DNA from: Dryomyza anilis
Taxonomy: Eukaryota > Arthropoda > Insecta > Diptera > Dryomyzidae
Direction: 5' to 3'
Length of the DNA: 64,000 nt
Assembly (NCBI GenBank): GCA_951804985.1
Contig: OX638130.1
Location: 98,081,700-98,145,699 of the forward strand
The notes below the pieces were generated by a model, which saw nothing but the letters and a program-made list of their open reading frames with translations, searched no databases and was not told where the DNA came from. Of the stretch, positions 11,581 through 22,949 are shown piece by piece. The stretch's first letter is position 1, and every line of letters begins with the position of its first letter. The position numbers were made by a program, and so were the translations under genes.

Positions 11581-13990
11581 TTTTTTTTTTGATTTTGTTT
11601 TTTTGTATTTACATTTCATATTTTCTTTTGGTTTATGTTATTTCGATTTTTCATTAAGATTTAGCTTTAATTTTTCTTATCGCTTACATTTTTTTTTTGG
11701 CTTTGGTGCTTCTTCATTTAATTTGTTGGTTTTTGCTTTTATTTTGGGTTTAATTTGTTTTTTTTGTGCTAATAATTTTTGGATTCTGTTTTGTTTTTGA
11801 TTTTGTATTTTGACTTTGTTTTTCTTTTCTGATTTTTCTTGTAATTTTGTGTATTTGTTATTTGCTAGAGCATTTTTATGTGCTATTATATTTTTATTTA
11901 TTGTTTATGCGTTTGTTTTTGATAGTTTATTTTTCTTTTATTTATGTGTTTTTGCTTTTGATTTTGTATTTTCGCCATTTTTTGTACTATTGTGATTTTC
12001 TACTAATTGTTTTGTTTTTGTTAATTATTTTTTTTGCTTTTTTTGTTGTTGTTTTAAATTTTTAAATTTTCTTACTTTTTGTTTCTTTTTTTTTTGGTTT
12101 TTTCATTTAATTTTGTGGTTTTGTTTTTCTATTTGTTATTCTGATTTTCTTTTGATTTTGTGTTTGGCTTTGACTTTGCGTTCCAGTTTTTGCGTTTGAC
12201 TTTGAATTTTGATTTTGTTTTTGCTTTTATTTTCTTATTTTTCTAGTAATTTTGTGTATTTTTTATTTGCTAGAGCTTTTATTTGTGCTATTATATTTTT
12301 ATTTTTTGTTTATGAGTTTGTTTTTGATAGTGTATTTTGCTTTTGATTATGTGTTTTTTCTTTTGATTTTGTATTTTCGCCATTATTTGTACTATTGTGA
12401 TTTTTTACAAATTGTTTTGTTTTTGTTAATTATTTTTTTAGTTTTTTTGTTGTTGTTTTAGATTTTTAAATTTTCTTACCTTTGTTTCTTTTTTTTTTGG
12501 TTTTTTCATTTTTGGATTTTTCAATTTTGTGGTTTTGTTTTTTTATTTGTTATTCTAATTTTCTTTGGATTTTGTGTTTGGCTTTGACTTTGCATTCCAG
12601 TTTTTGCGTTTGACTTTGTATTTGTCTATTTGTTTTGTTTTATTTTGCTCTTCTTTTCCATTGATTTTTATTTTTTTAAATTTTGTTTTTGATTTTGTAT
12701 TTTGACTTTGTTTTTGTTTTTCTTTTCTGTGTGTTTTTAAATTGCTACAGTTTTTTTTGTGCTATTATTTTTTATTTATTGTTTATGAGTTTGTTTTTGA
12801 TAGTTTATTTTTCTGTTGATTATGTGTTTTTGCTTTTGATTTTGTATTTTCGCCATTATTTGTACTATTGTGATTTTCTACTAATTGTTTTGTTTTTGTT
12901 AATTATATTTTTTTTTTGTTTTTTTTGTTGTTGTTTTAGATTTTTAAATTTTCTTACTTTTTGTTTCTTTTTTTTTGGTTTTTTCATTTAATTTTGTGGT
13001 TTTGTTTTTTTATTTGTTATTCTGATTTTCTTTGGATTTTGTGTTTGGCTTTGACTTTGCGTTCTACTTTTTGCGTTTGACTTTGTATTTGTCTATTTGT
13101 TTTGTTTTATTTTGCTATTCTTTTCCATTGATTTTTATTATTTTTAATTTTGTTTTTGTATTTTGACTTTGTTTTTGTTTTTCTTTTCTGACTTTTCTTG
13201 TAATTTTGTGTGTTTTTAATTTGCTACAGCTTTTATTTGTGCTATTATTTTTTATTTATTGTTTATGAGTTTGTTTTTGATAGTTTATTTTTCTTTTGAT
13301 TATGTTTTTTCGTTCATATTTTGTATTTTCGCAATAATTTGTACTATTGTGATTTTCAACTAATTGTTTTGTTTTTTCTTAATATGTTTTTATTGTTTTT
13401 TTTTATTGTTTTTTTAATTGTGTTTTTTTTATTGTTATTTTGTCGTGGTTTTAGATTTTAAAATTTTCTTATCTTTTGTTTCTTTTTTAAGTTTTTTCAT
13501 TTGGTTTTGTTTTTCTTTTTGTTATTTTGTTTTTCTTTTGATTTGGAGTTTGTGCGTTAGATTTTGTGTTTGGCTTTGAATTTGTGTATCTGTTTTTGCG
13601 TTTGACTTTGTATTTGTCTATTTTTTTTGTTTTATTTTGCTTTTCTTTTCTTTTGATTTTAACTTTTGTTTTTGTTTCTGATTTTGTGTTTTTTGTTGTT
13701 GTTTTGGATTTTTAAATTGTTTTATGTTTTTGCTCTTGTTATTTTTTTTTTTTTTTTTGCATTTAACTTTGTCGTTTTATTTTTGTTATTCTGTTTTTCT
13801 TTTGATTTGAGAGACACAAAGTTCTGTTTTTGCGTTGAACTTTGTATTTTTGTTTTGTTTTTATTTTGAATTTTTTTTTTTTAATTTTTTTTTTGTTTCT
13901 GATTTTGTGTTTATTAGTATGTTTTGTTTTTTTTTTTCATTTTGGGTTTCTGCTCTTATTTTTAATTTTCTTTTTGCTTATTCTGCAAAA
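11580..13990 (+). repeat. T/G-rich higher-order tandem repeat
   Basis: The plus strand is dominated by T with scattered G and very few A or C. Imperfect units of roughly 400-480 bp recur: the anchor CGCCATT...TGTACTATTGTGATTTT appears near 11973, 12378, 12851 and (as CGCAATA) 13330, spacings of about 405, 473 and 479 bp. Other shared phrases are GCTTTGACTTTGCGTT and TTGCTAGAGC/TTGCTACAGC. Shorter TTTTGNTTTT motifs make up the units. ORFs in this stretch (F/L/Y/C-rich) are translations of the repeat; similar peptides recur because the units recur. Confidence 0.85.
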
Positions 13991-14590
13991 TGTTTAAGTG
14001 AAAAATACAAGAAATCTAAATTGGTCAAATTAAAAATTTTCCAACTGGTTGCATCTACTGCAGTCGTTGTCGCCCATAGTTGCAGCAGTATTTGTGCATG
14101 TGCATTTGTGTTTCTGTCGCTGTGTGACAATCCTCTGTTAAACTTGGAACATTATTATTATTTTTAATAATAAAACAACATGTTTATGTGTATTTCTGTC
14201 CATTTGTTTTATGCCAACTATGTGTTTGTGAGTGTTGACTCTTGGCAGTGCGTTTGCATTGTGCGCACAAATGTTGGAGGCGGCGGCATTGGCAGCGGCG
14301 CCAACAGCACAGACACAATTCATTCTGATTCTACAGCTAAAAAAACAAACAAACCAATGTTCAGCGTTTCTCTGAATGTATATTTGTGTATTGTTGTTTG
14401 TGTCGGTGTGTTTTTGACAGCGGCAGTGTAAATTACAAATTCGTTGAACACGAACTGGACGCGGTTGAGGTGATGATATGGAAAACGCAAGGTTCACACT
14501 TTGCTTTGCAATGCGGACAGCCGGTTAATGAGCCGTAGTTAGTACAATCGAAAAATAAATATTATTCAATGTAATTTAATAAAATTACTA
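13991..14590. other. Ordinary-complexity spacer
   Basis: Base composition returns to normal at about 13990. Overlapping frames on both strands at 14138-14497 have no recognised domain. GGCGGCGGC/GCAGCGGCG-type triplets at 14279-14300 may explain the open frames. No gene is supported. Confidence 0.5.
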
Positions 14591-15200
14591 TTATATCGTC
14601 AATATCATGCCAAAAGGACGAATGCGTAATTTTGGACATTTGCGTTTTTTTTTAGATTTTTGAATGTAGTTTTTCTTCGAGTATACTGTGCCAAATTGGT
14701 GTGTGGTGTTGTTGGATATTTCAAGCCACAAAAGACAAAACTAAAAGGCAAATTCAAAAAGTTGAAAATCATGTCATGCCAAAAGGGCCATAACTTTTTA
14801 TTTGTACAAGATAAAGTAGTGGTGTAAAGGCATTAATTGTTTATTTTTAAAGCACCTATCGAATGGCGTCATTATTTTAAAATATATTTTTTTGAATTTA
14901 TATAATTTGCATGAAAAATGTTTAACAAATTATTTTTAAATAATGATGCCAATCGGTAGGTGCGTTAAAAATAAACAATTAATATTTTTACATAACTATT
15001 TTATCTTGCGCAAATAAAAAGTTATAGCAAAAAAATAAATATTTGCGTTTTGGTCAGGATATAGCCACACAAAATCGGAATTTATAATTCAAAATCAAAA
15101 GATATTTTATATATACGTTATGCTATTTAATAAATAAACCAAAATATCAAAGAAAATTGAAAAATTATTTTTAAAGCATTTTAAATTTTAATATATTTTT
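14591..15200 (+). mobile_element. Hairpin (foldback-like) element H, copy 1
   Basis: Homologous to 20584-21565: both begin TATATCGTCA.TATCATGCCAAA and share GTAGTTT.TTCTC/TCGAGTAT.CTGTGCCAAA and further blocks. The centre is a large imperfect palindrome: a left arm from about 14789 (ATAACTTTTTATTTG.., AAGCACCTATCGAATGGC) pairs with a right arm to about 15032 (GCCAATCGGTAGGTGCGTT, ..CAAATAAAAAGTTATAG). The arms are about 100 bp with a loop of about 40 bp. No ORF, so it is a non-autonomous or structural element. The right boundary is uncertain. Confidence 0.8.
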
Positions 15201-16180
15201 AGAGTAGGTTAAGAATTTAGAATACACAATCCAGTTGTCCCAAAAATCCCCTTTAATAGTCCTCAAATACCGCGCGCCACTTCTTCACATAATTTCGTTG
15301 CATACATTTAGGCGCACCAAAGGCTTAAAGCAACCTGTGTCTGTGTTTGTGTCTGTTTTCTAGCCAAATGTTGAACTTAAAAGTTAAACATAGCATCACC
15401 TGGCCATGGCAACAAGGTTGCTTAAGCCAACAATTTGAACAACAGCCACCAGATTTTCAACTACTGTTCTACAATTCTTCAACTACTAATTTCTCTCCAT
15501 TTCTGCTGCTACTGGTTTCTTCGCTACTTTCTCTACTTCTTATTCATTTGCTGCTTCGTATTCTTCCTTTTATACTTTTGCTGCAGCCACTTCTTGTTCG
15601 TCGCACTACCAAGTACCAAGTAGCACCAAAAGGAGTTGAAGAAAATCCTTTAATGTTGACAAAGTCGTTGACACACATGCAACTAAAACAAGTCTTAAGT
15701 GTCTCTGTACTTGTGTGTGTGTGTGTAATGAATACATTATATATTAACTATATATAGAGTACATAGTAGGTTAAACATCACCTTTGCGTAACCTCTGCGT
15801 TTCATTTATAGCGCACGCAGCAGAAGCGCCTCAAAGTATGCAGCACTTTTCGTATTGCTCGCTCGCATTTAAGATGCTTTGCATGTCGCAGCAATTTTAT
15901 TTTTTCCCTGCGCATATTTTAAATTTTTAACGATGTGTTTAACGCAGTTTATCAGCCTTGTTTAAATTCTTTTTTTCGCATTTAATTAACTCGACTGTAA
16001 TTAAAACGTTTGACACCACGTTGTCGCGTAATAAATTTTGAGTGCAGGTGTGAAATGTGTTTTGGATGTCATGCGTGCGCGCTAGGAATTTGCGCTTTCG
16101 TTAAGATTTGTAGCCTATTTTAAGACTTAGGAAGAATTAGATTAGATGAGGTTTAAATAAGGAATTATTGTAAAAATTGG
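15201..16180. other. Ordinary-complexity spacer
   Basis: A 136-codon frame at 15347-15757 overlaps a second plus frame and is rich in L, S and F with no domain I recognise. It ends in a (TG)n run at 15710-15726. No convincing exon was seen. Confidence 0.45.
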
Positions 16181-16189
16181 ATTTTAATA

Positions 16190-17270
16190 TTTAAAATCAA
16201 ATTAATGTTAGTGAAAAATTTAATTTTAATGAAAAATTTAATTTGTAGTAAAAAATTTAATTTGTAGTAAAAAATTTAATTTGAATGAAAAATTTAATTT
16301 TAATGAAAAATTTAATTTGTAGTGAAAAATTTAATTGTAGTGTAAATTGAGTTTTTAGAAAAAAATTTGAATTTTTAAAGAAAAATGTAATTTTTAATGA
16401 AAAATTGTATTTTTAGTGGAAATTTGAATTTTTAATGGAAAATTGCATTTTTAGTGAAAAATTGAATTATAGTAAAAAATTGAATTTTTTGTGAATATTT
16501 GATTTTTTAATGAAAATTTAAATTTTTAGTGAAAAATTTAGTTTCAGTGAAAAATTGATTTTTAGTAAAAAATTGATTTTTTAGTGAAAAATTTAATTTT
16601 TAGTGGAAATTCGAATATTTAGTGAAAAATTGGGTTTTTAGTGAAAAATTTAGTTTTTAGAAAATTTGAATTTTTAGTGAAAATTTGAATATTTAGTGAA
16701 AATTTGAATTTTTAGTTAAAAATTGAAATTTTAAGAAGAAATTAATTTTTAGTGAAAAATTGATTTTTTTTATTTAAAAATTGAATTTATAGTTGAAAAT
16801 TAAACTTTTAGTTAATAATTGAATTTTTAGATAAAAATTGAATTTTTAGTGAAAGTTTTAATTTTTAGTGAAAAATGGAATTTGTAGTAAAAAATTGAAT
16901 TTTTAGTGAGAGTTAAAAATTGAATTTTTAGTTAAAAATTGAATTTTTAGTGAAAAATTTTTAGGCAAAAATACAATTTTTAGTAAAAATTAAAATTTTT
17001 AGAAATTGAATATTTAGTGAAAATTTTAATTTTTAGTTAAAAATAGAATTTTTTGTTGAAAATTGATTTTTCAGTGAAAATTTGAATTTTTAGAGTTAAC
17101 TTGATATTTTTTTTTTAGTGAAAACTAGATTTTTTAGTGAAAAATTGCATTTTCTATTGGAAAATGAAAAATTGAATTTTTAATCATAATTGAACTTTTA
17201 ATGTAAAATAAAATATTTTAATGAAAAATAAAATTTTATTTTAAAAATTACATTATTTTTTTTTCAGAAA
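16190..17270 (+). repeat. 19-bp AT minisatellite, array D
   Basis: Degenerate tandem units around TAGTGAAAAATTGAATTTT, with early units carrying ATTTAATTTGTAGTAAAA variants. About 1.1 kb long, plus orientation, same family as arrays A, C and E-G. Confidence 0.87.
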
Positions 17271-18170
17271 AATGAATTAAAATATGAATAAAATCTATAG
17301 AAGCTTTAGAAAGTCTGCAATAATAGGGCACATCATCGTTTAAATCGCGTCGCAAAAACATTCCATAAAACATCTTTTGTAAGTTAAGTCAGCGTCCGTA
17401 CAATGCGGGAACAATAATCAAGAAAAAACCAGCGAAATAATGCCGCAGTATTAAATTGCAAAAGATAAAACTGTGTTGTATGCGAAAAAATGACAAAAAG
17501 AGAAACATGTTAAACTTAACACCAGAGGGCGGCCATTCGTTGGTTCGTCCATTTGTTCAGCGCCATTTGTGTGTTTGGCTTATCTGCGGCTTTTGATCGG
17601 CACGTTTATTGTTTGTCGCTTGCATTGTTGCATATTGTTGTTGTTGCATATTGTTGTTGTTGCATATTGTTGTTGCTTTTAGTGTCTTATATGTCTGCTG
17701 CCGTTGCTGTTGCCGCCAACATCGCAGCCAACCAACTTGTTTTACTAGCAAATAATAAACTTTTGCATATTTGTTAGCAACTTTTTTTTGTTGTTCTTTA
17801 TTTAGTTTTTTCTTTTATAATTTTTTTATTATTTTTTAAATCACGCAAGATAAGCGCGCACCAGCCAACTTTATTAAATTTGTTGCACGCGTAAAAAAAA
17901 TAAGAGCTCGATTTATTAAATACCACAAAAAAGACAACAATTATATAAAACCATAAAAAACACCAAATAAAATAAACACAACATTTTTTTTTTTCAAAAT
18001 AATATAAAAACAAATAATACCCTAAGCATTAATTAGATCTCAAAAGAAAAATGAAATAAGCTTAAAGTTTAGTGAAAAAAAAAAATAATTTCCATCTATA
18101 AAAAAAACATTCCACAACTGATTGACTTATCTGTTTATACGTAAATTATGTGTTTTTTTTAAGTGAACCC
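17271..18170. other. Spacer with an 18-bp triplicate near 17630
   Basis: Near 17630-17680 the phrase TTGTTGTTGTTGCATA repeats about three times. Frames on both strands at 17553-17777 are translations of this GTT-rich DNA. The rest is AT-rich with no feature I can support. Confidence 0.5.
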
Positions 18171-18189
18171 TATAACACCCATAGAAACG

Positions 18190-18840
18190 TATTTTCGACA
18201 TATTTTAAACAGACAAAGTAGGAGTTTGTATGAACAGCTGCCTCTTTTTTTGCCCGTTCCCCAAATATGCCGTGAATCTGCCATTAAAATTCCACTAAAA
18301 TTTACAATTTGCTATGCACTTCCAAAAACATTCCATTTATCTGTGTGTTTGCCGGAAATATGCCTGAAATATTACTGAAAAATGCCAGACATTTTTTTTC
18401 GGTGCTCTAAAAATGTAGAAACAAATAGTTTCCTATGTATTAACCATACAGAAAATATTCCATTTTTGTGTTTGCGGAAATATGCCGGAAATATTCCTAA
18501 AAAATACCAAAAATTTTGTCTCGGGCAACACCCAGACAAAAATTTTGGCAGGGTCGAGTCAGCTTAGAAACATTTAGTCAACATATTTTAAACAGCCAAA
18601 GGCGGAGCTTGTATCACAAGCTGTCTGTTTTCTGCCCATTCCTAAAATATGCCGAGAAACAGCCATTCAAATAACACAGAATTTTACAACATGCTATAAA
18701 CTTTCCAAAATATTCCATTTATCTGTGTGTTTGCCGGAAATATGCCCGAAATATTACTGAAAAATGCCAGAATTTTTTATTCGGTATTATAAAAGTGGAG
18801 AAACAAATAGTTTCCTATGTATATTCCATTCAGCATATAC
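18190..18840 (+). repeat. Two-copy tandem duplication, 381-bp offset
   Basis: A block from about 18195 to 18450 recurs at about 18577-18830: ACATATTTTAAACAG.CAAAG appears near 18198 and 18582, and ATTCCATTTATCTGTGTGTT near 18330 and 18711. Similarity is high but imperfect, so the duplication is not recent. Short ORFs here (18163-18567) have no recognised domain. Confidence 0.85.
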
Positions 18841-18889
18841 ATCGAGTGCTGATTTTGTCTCTTAGCTTAGTTTTCTTTGCAAATACGTT

Positions 18890-19235
18890 ATGTTTTTAAG
18901 AAATTTCATTTTAAATTTTCAGTACTTTTTAACCACTTCTTATCATAAATAAAATACAGTACTTTACAAAACTAGTTTTTCGAAAAATAGAAATGCAATT
19001 TTATTTTAAATTGTCAAGATTAATTTTAATAAACAAATGAATGCCAACAATCTAAAAATATTTCATGACATTTAATACTAAACTTCAAAAATTAAAAATT
19101 TTTGACTATTATTGAATTATTTTGAACATTTAGAATATAATGATAAATCAGAAAATGATTTATGTTTATCTAGAATACAATTCAAACTAACCAACAAAAT
19201 TACTAACTTTTTAACATCTGATCTATTACACAAGA
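18890..19235 (+). repeat. Dispersed repeat Z, copy 1
   Basis: Similar to 33590-33930: both carry AATGATAAATYAG.AAAT.ATTTATGTTT followed by TTCAAACT.ACAA..AAAATTACTAACTTTTT, preceded by collinear AT-rich sequence. The function is unknown. The frame at 19112-19378 lies across it and has no domain I recognise. Confidence 0.65.
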
Positions 19236-19386
19236 GATTCAATGGAGAATGGATTTTTTTTCATTTCTTACTAAATGAAATGCACGTTGATGGGAATAAG
19301 GAATTTCAAAGATATTTTGAAACCCTTGCCCATATGTGTGAATTGTACCCCTTCTTATGTCGAATATATTTAGTGTAGACAGTGCG

Positions 19387-19900
19387 TTAATCAACAGGAA
19401 TGAAGTATGTCTTAGACCGTTTAAAAAAAACGGAGAGACTTTGTCGCTTCTTTAGCCACATCAAATTTATGATCAATCGTTCCAACGGAGGTCCCATTGA
19501 ATTGATATGCCCAGAGTGGCAAAAGCAGCTTACTCCAGCGCCAATATTGATGGAAGACAGGTATATATTCATTATTTTGTACGATAACAGACAAAATTGG
19601 TAGCATTAAAATCCACTCTATTTCCTCAAAACCCCACTCGGAGATTGTTTTAAGATCATTCATGAATGTGTCATTTTTATGGAACGTCTTTAAGTTAATC
19701 TCCAAATAGTTTGGACGCTTGTTGCACGAATATGGATGCCAAATGGCTGCAAAGCAATGGATTGCAAAAGAATGGATTGAGTTATGGGTCAATGAGAGAT
19801 GATTATTGATAAATACCAGAAATATGGACGGGAATAAAACGGAACCCTGAGGAATTCTAGATTTGATGGAGTGTTGTTCTGAAAGAACATCATCCATCGC
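19387..19900 (-). pseudogene. Decayed non-LTR retrotransposon reverse transcriptase fragment
   Basis: The minus frame from 19897 down to 19421 (158 codons) contains RIPQGSVLFPSIFLVFIN at residues 14-31, which matches the conserved RT motif (G/R)-IPQGS(V/L)-x-P-x-LF of jockey/CR1-type non-LTR elements. SLTHNSIHSFA (residues 35-45) precedes the place where the catalytic FADD is expected, but the two aspartates are missing and the frame reads IHCFAAIW instead. NDLKTISEWGF (80-90) and FDVAKEATKSL (145-155) fit the palm-to-thumb region of such RTs. A second minus frame (19572-19387) continues with FKRSKTYFIPVD, so at least one frameshift is present. There are no N- or C-terminal domains. This is a dead fragment. 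The clade assignment is inferred from motif style only. Confidence 0.85.
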
Positions 19901-20430
19901 CGTTACTCATATTGAATGATCTAGATTTTTTAAAACGTCTGTTTACGCAAAAAGGCGTATTTTCCAAAATTCAACATTAATTAAAAATGCAGAAATTTAT
20001 GGTTTTTCTTATCTATTTATTTGAGCAAATATATTTTCTACTTAGGGACAAACCAAAGTGTTTGCCATATAAATTTAGGAAATGTATAATAATACAAAAT
20101 ATGATTGGAAATCAAAGAAAGGAAATCCAATATATCTAATAAGATATAGTATTAATTTATTATGCGGGAACGTAGTTCTTACTTTGATGTTCTTCCTTCG
20201 GTGGGTGGCAGCAAAGAGACCGAGCACTGCGCTATTGCAGCCCCGAGAACCTCAAAGAAGGAGGGTTGAAAGGAAGTGATGAAATTCACCTCTTGACGTT
20301 TGACATGTCACGAAATGTACTAAATTAATAATACAGTGTTTACACTGCATGCGGTTTGGCGTAAACAACGTCAGTTTTTCATTTTTATGAAGACGTGGAT
20401 GAAATGTATAATAATCGAAAACCAAAACCC
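19901..20430. other. Spacer, nothing identified
   Basis: Mixed DNA including a GC-richer patch at 20195-20280. The 65-codon frame at 20082-20279 has no recognised motif. Confidence 0.45.
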
Positions 20431-20445
20431 GAATATCAGTTCCAT

Positions 20446-20540
20446 GATTCCGGTTTCACACATTTTTTAATAGTTTCAATTCTGGTTCCGGTTCCAAAAA
20501 TAGAAACGGTTCTTTGCAATCCCTGCCGGGGCCTAAAACC
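20446..20540 (+). repeat. GGTTCC-rich flanking direct repeat, left
   Basis: Reads TTCCGGTTTCACACATTTTTT... followed by several GGTTCC/GGTTCCG steps. The same layout recurs at 21575-21665 on the other side of element H copy 2, so the element is bracketed by similar direct repeats of about 90 bp. Confidence 0.7.
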
Positions 20541-20583
20541 CTTTCGCATTTCGGTTCCGATTCCGTCGCAACCAACAAAAAAA

Positions 20584-21565
20584 TATATATCGTCACTATC
20601 ATGCCAAAGGTGTGAATGTGCAATTTTTGACATTTGTGTTTTTTTTACATTTTTGAATGTAGTTTATTCTCAAGTATGCTGTGCCAAAATCGTGTGGCAT
20701 TTTGTTGAATATTTCTATCCACAAAAGACAAAACCAATAGGGCGAATTTTAAAAATTAAAAAAATAATTATTGATGCAAGATAAAATAGTGGTGTAAATG
20801 TATTAAATGTTTGTTTTTAAAGCACCTATCGATTGGCATCATTATTTAAAAATATTTTGTCGAACATTTGTTTCCTGCATATAACAAATGACAAAATAAT
20901 GTTTGACAAAATATTTTTAATTAATGATGCACATCGATAGGTGCTTTAAAAACAAACATTTAATACATTTACACATTTATCTCGTATCAATAAAAAGTTA
21001 TGGCGAAAAAACGAAAAGATTCGCCCATTTGGCATGACAAGATTTTCATTTTTTCTAATTTCTTCGTTGTTTTGCTATAATTTTTTATTGGTGCAAGATA
21101 AAATAGTGGTGTAAAGGTATTAATTGTTTGTTTTTAAAGCACCTATCGATTGGCATCATTATTTAAAAATATTTTGCCAAACATTTTTCCTGCAAATAAC
21201 AAATGACAAATTAATGTTTGACAAAATATTTTTAATTTATTATGCCAATAGATAGGTGCTTTAAAGGCAAACAATTAATGCCTTTACATTACTATTTTAT
21301 CCAGCGCCAATAAAAAGGCATAGCATAAAAAACAAAAATGTTTGCGTTTTAATCAAGATATAGCCTCACAAAATCCGTATTTATAATTCAGTAGTTTGTC
21401 CAAATCTAAAGATATTTTATATACGTTATAATAACTGACGAATAAACCAAAATAACAGAAAAAATTGAAAAAATAAAAATTTGGCTAATATTTAAAGCTT
21501 TTCAAACTTTAAAATTTGATTTCCCAACATTTTTAAAAAGGCATATTCGCCCCTTTGGTTATGGA
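20584..21565 (+). mobile_element. Hairpin element H, copy 2, with two palindromes in tandem
   Basis: Starts like copy 1 (TATCGTCACTATCATGCCAAA) and ends near GCATATTCGCCCCTTTGG, whose reverse complement resembles the start (CCAAAGG..GAAT), suggesting short terminal inverted repeats. Two large palindromes lie inside. The first runs about 20765-21003 with GCACCTATCGATTGGCATCA facing TGATGCACATCGATAGGTGC. The second runs 21074-21325 with CTATAATTTTTTATTGGTGC facing GCGCCAATAAAAAGGCATAG. Arms are about 100 bp each. A central TTCGCCCATTTGGCATGAC near 21025-21043 looks like an internal copy of the terminal repeat, so this may be a tandem dimer of the unit seen once at 14.6 kb. No coding frame. Confidence 0.83.
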
Positions 21566-21574
21566 TTACAATTC

Positions 21575-21665
21575 CGGTTCCACACATTTTTTTTAAATAA
21601 CGGTTCCGATTTCGGTTCCAGTTCTAAAAAACGAAACGGTTCCGGTTTCGCTTCAAGTAGTATGA
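21575..21665 (+). repeat. GGTTCC-rich flanking direct repeat, right
   Basis: TTCCGGTTCCACACATTTTTT then AACGGTTCCGATTTCGGTTCC, the partner of 20446-20540. Confidence 0.7.
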
Positions 21666-21669
21666 GTCC

Positions 21670-22940
21670 CTGATAATAATATTTGCCTTTTTGGTGCAAA
21701 TATAATTTTTATTTTTAACGATTCAACACACGAACACACTTGAAAACGTATTTTCACATCCTTTCGTTTTTAATTTTTGTGAGGGTGAGCGGGGGAGTTT
21801 TAAGAAAATATTTTTATATAAAAAAGAGATCAAATTGGGTGTTCAATTGCAATTCTTTAATTTATTTTGGACGTTGTTTCATTGGGATATACTTATTTTT
21901 AATTTGTGCTTCATTAATTTTTAAATAATCTATAAAATTTGAAGCTTAATACATTTTAATTTTGGTATGATTTTATTTGTATGGGTTTTAATTAAATTTT
22001 TGGGTACTATTCTTTATTTTTTTTGGAATATTATTATTATTTCTTTAACTATATATAATTTTAGCTATTAAGATTTTATTTATTTTTTAATAATTTCATT
22101 TGGGGTTTATCTCGTAGTGCTTTTTTTATTATAGTTCACTTTATAATTGTTGTTGTTTGGTTGAGTATTTTGTTGTCTTTATTGTCCTTATTAAGCACTT
22201 GTTTACGTGTCGCGTCTGCCTTGTTATTTAAATGTTTATTTAGCACTTGTCGTAGTCGTCGTTCTCATCGTCGTGCTTTGTCGTCCTTTTAGGCCTTTGC
22301 ACTAAACTGCAAGGCGTTGCTTTTGTTTATTTTGTTGGCTTTAATTAAGCTCAGTTTATTATTCGTTATTCTTTCCCCAACTCCCCGATACCGACTGCGA
22401 CTCTGCGATCCACTAACAATATTTAGCATTGGCATTTGTTTGGCTAGCTGGCTGGCTGGCAGCTAATTAATTATTGTCCTTTTTGTGTGAGAGTTCTTTT
22501 GTAATTAATGAAAAATAACGAATATTGATGGTGTAGCTAAGCACTTCATTAAATGCGAATGTTTTTGTTTTTTTTTATGTTGTATTTAGTTTTTTTTTAA
22601 AGCTGTTTTTCTTATTTGAAAAATGCCAAAGAGCCCAAATAAATTGTGCAAAATACAAATAATAACCAACAACAGAATTTATTAAATTGCATTTTGAGGC
22701 CTCTTCAAAAATTCCGTTTTTGACCTTTTATGCTAACCACGCAGCACTTAGCATGTTATGAGTCAAGCAACAACAAAAACAATGCAATAAAATGACAAAA
22801 GAAATGTACAACGATAGTAAAAGAGAAACATATTTTAACATATGAATATTTTAAAAGCGCCCTCTGGGTATAAGTCATTCAAAGTAACTAAACTTAAAAG
22901 ACATACAGAAAAGCTATAAGTGGACTCTATACAAAAAAAT
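21670..22940. other. Ordinary-complexity spacer (candidate unique DNA)
   Basis: One of the longer stretches without obvious repeats. It has GTC/CGT tracts near 22245-22280, GCTGGCTGGCTGGCAG at 22446-22462 and TAATTAATTATT-type homeodomain-compatible motifs near 22463. These are common by chance in AT-rich DNA. No exon was seen; it could be regulatory. Confidence 0.4.
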
Positions 22941-22949
22941 GTTTCATGA

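Noticed and set aside
11603..14167. Series of F/L/Y-rich frames resembling membrane proteins
   Set aside because: They translate T-rich tandem DNA. Similar peptides recur because the DNA units recur, and no frame is maintained between units.
15347..15757. 136-codon frame as a possible gene
   Set aside because: Leucine/serine-rich from CTT/CTG-rich DNA, no domain, and another plus frame overlaps it.
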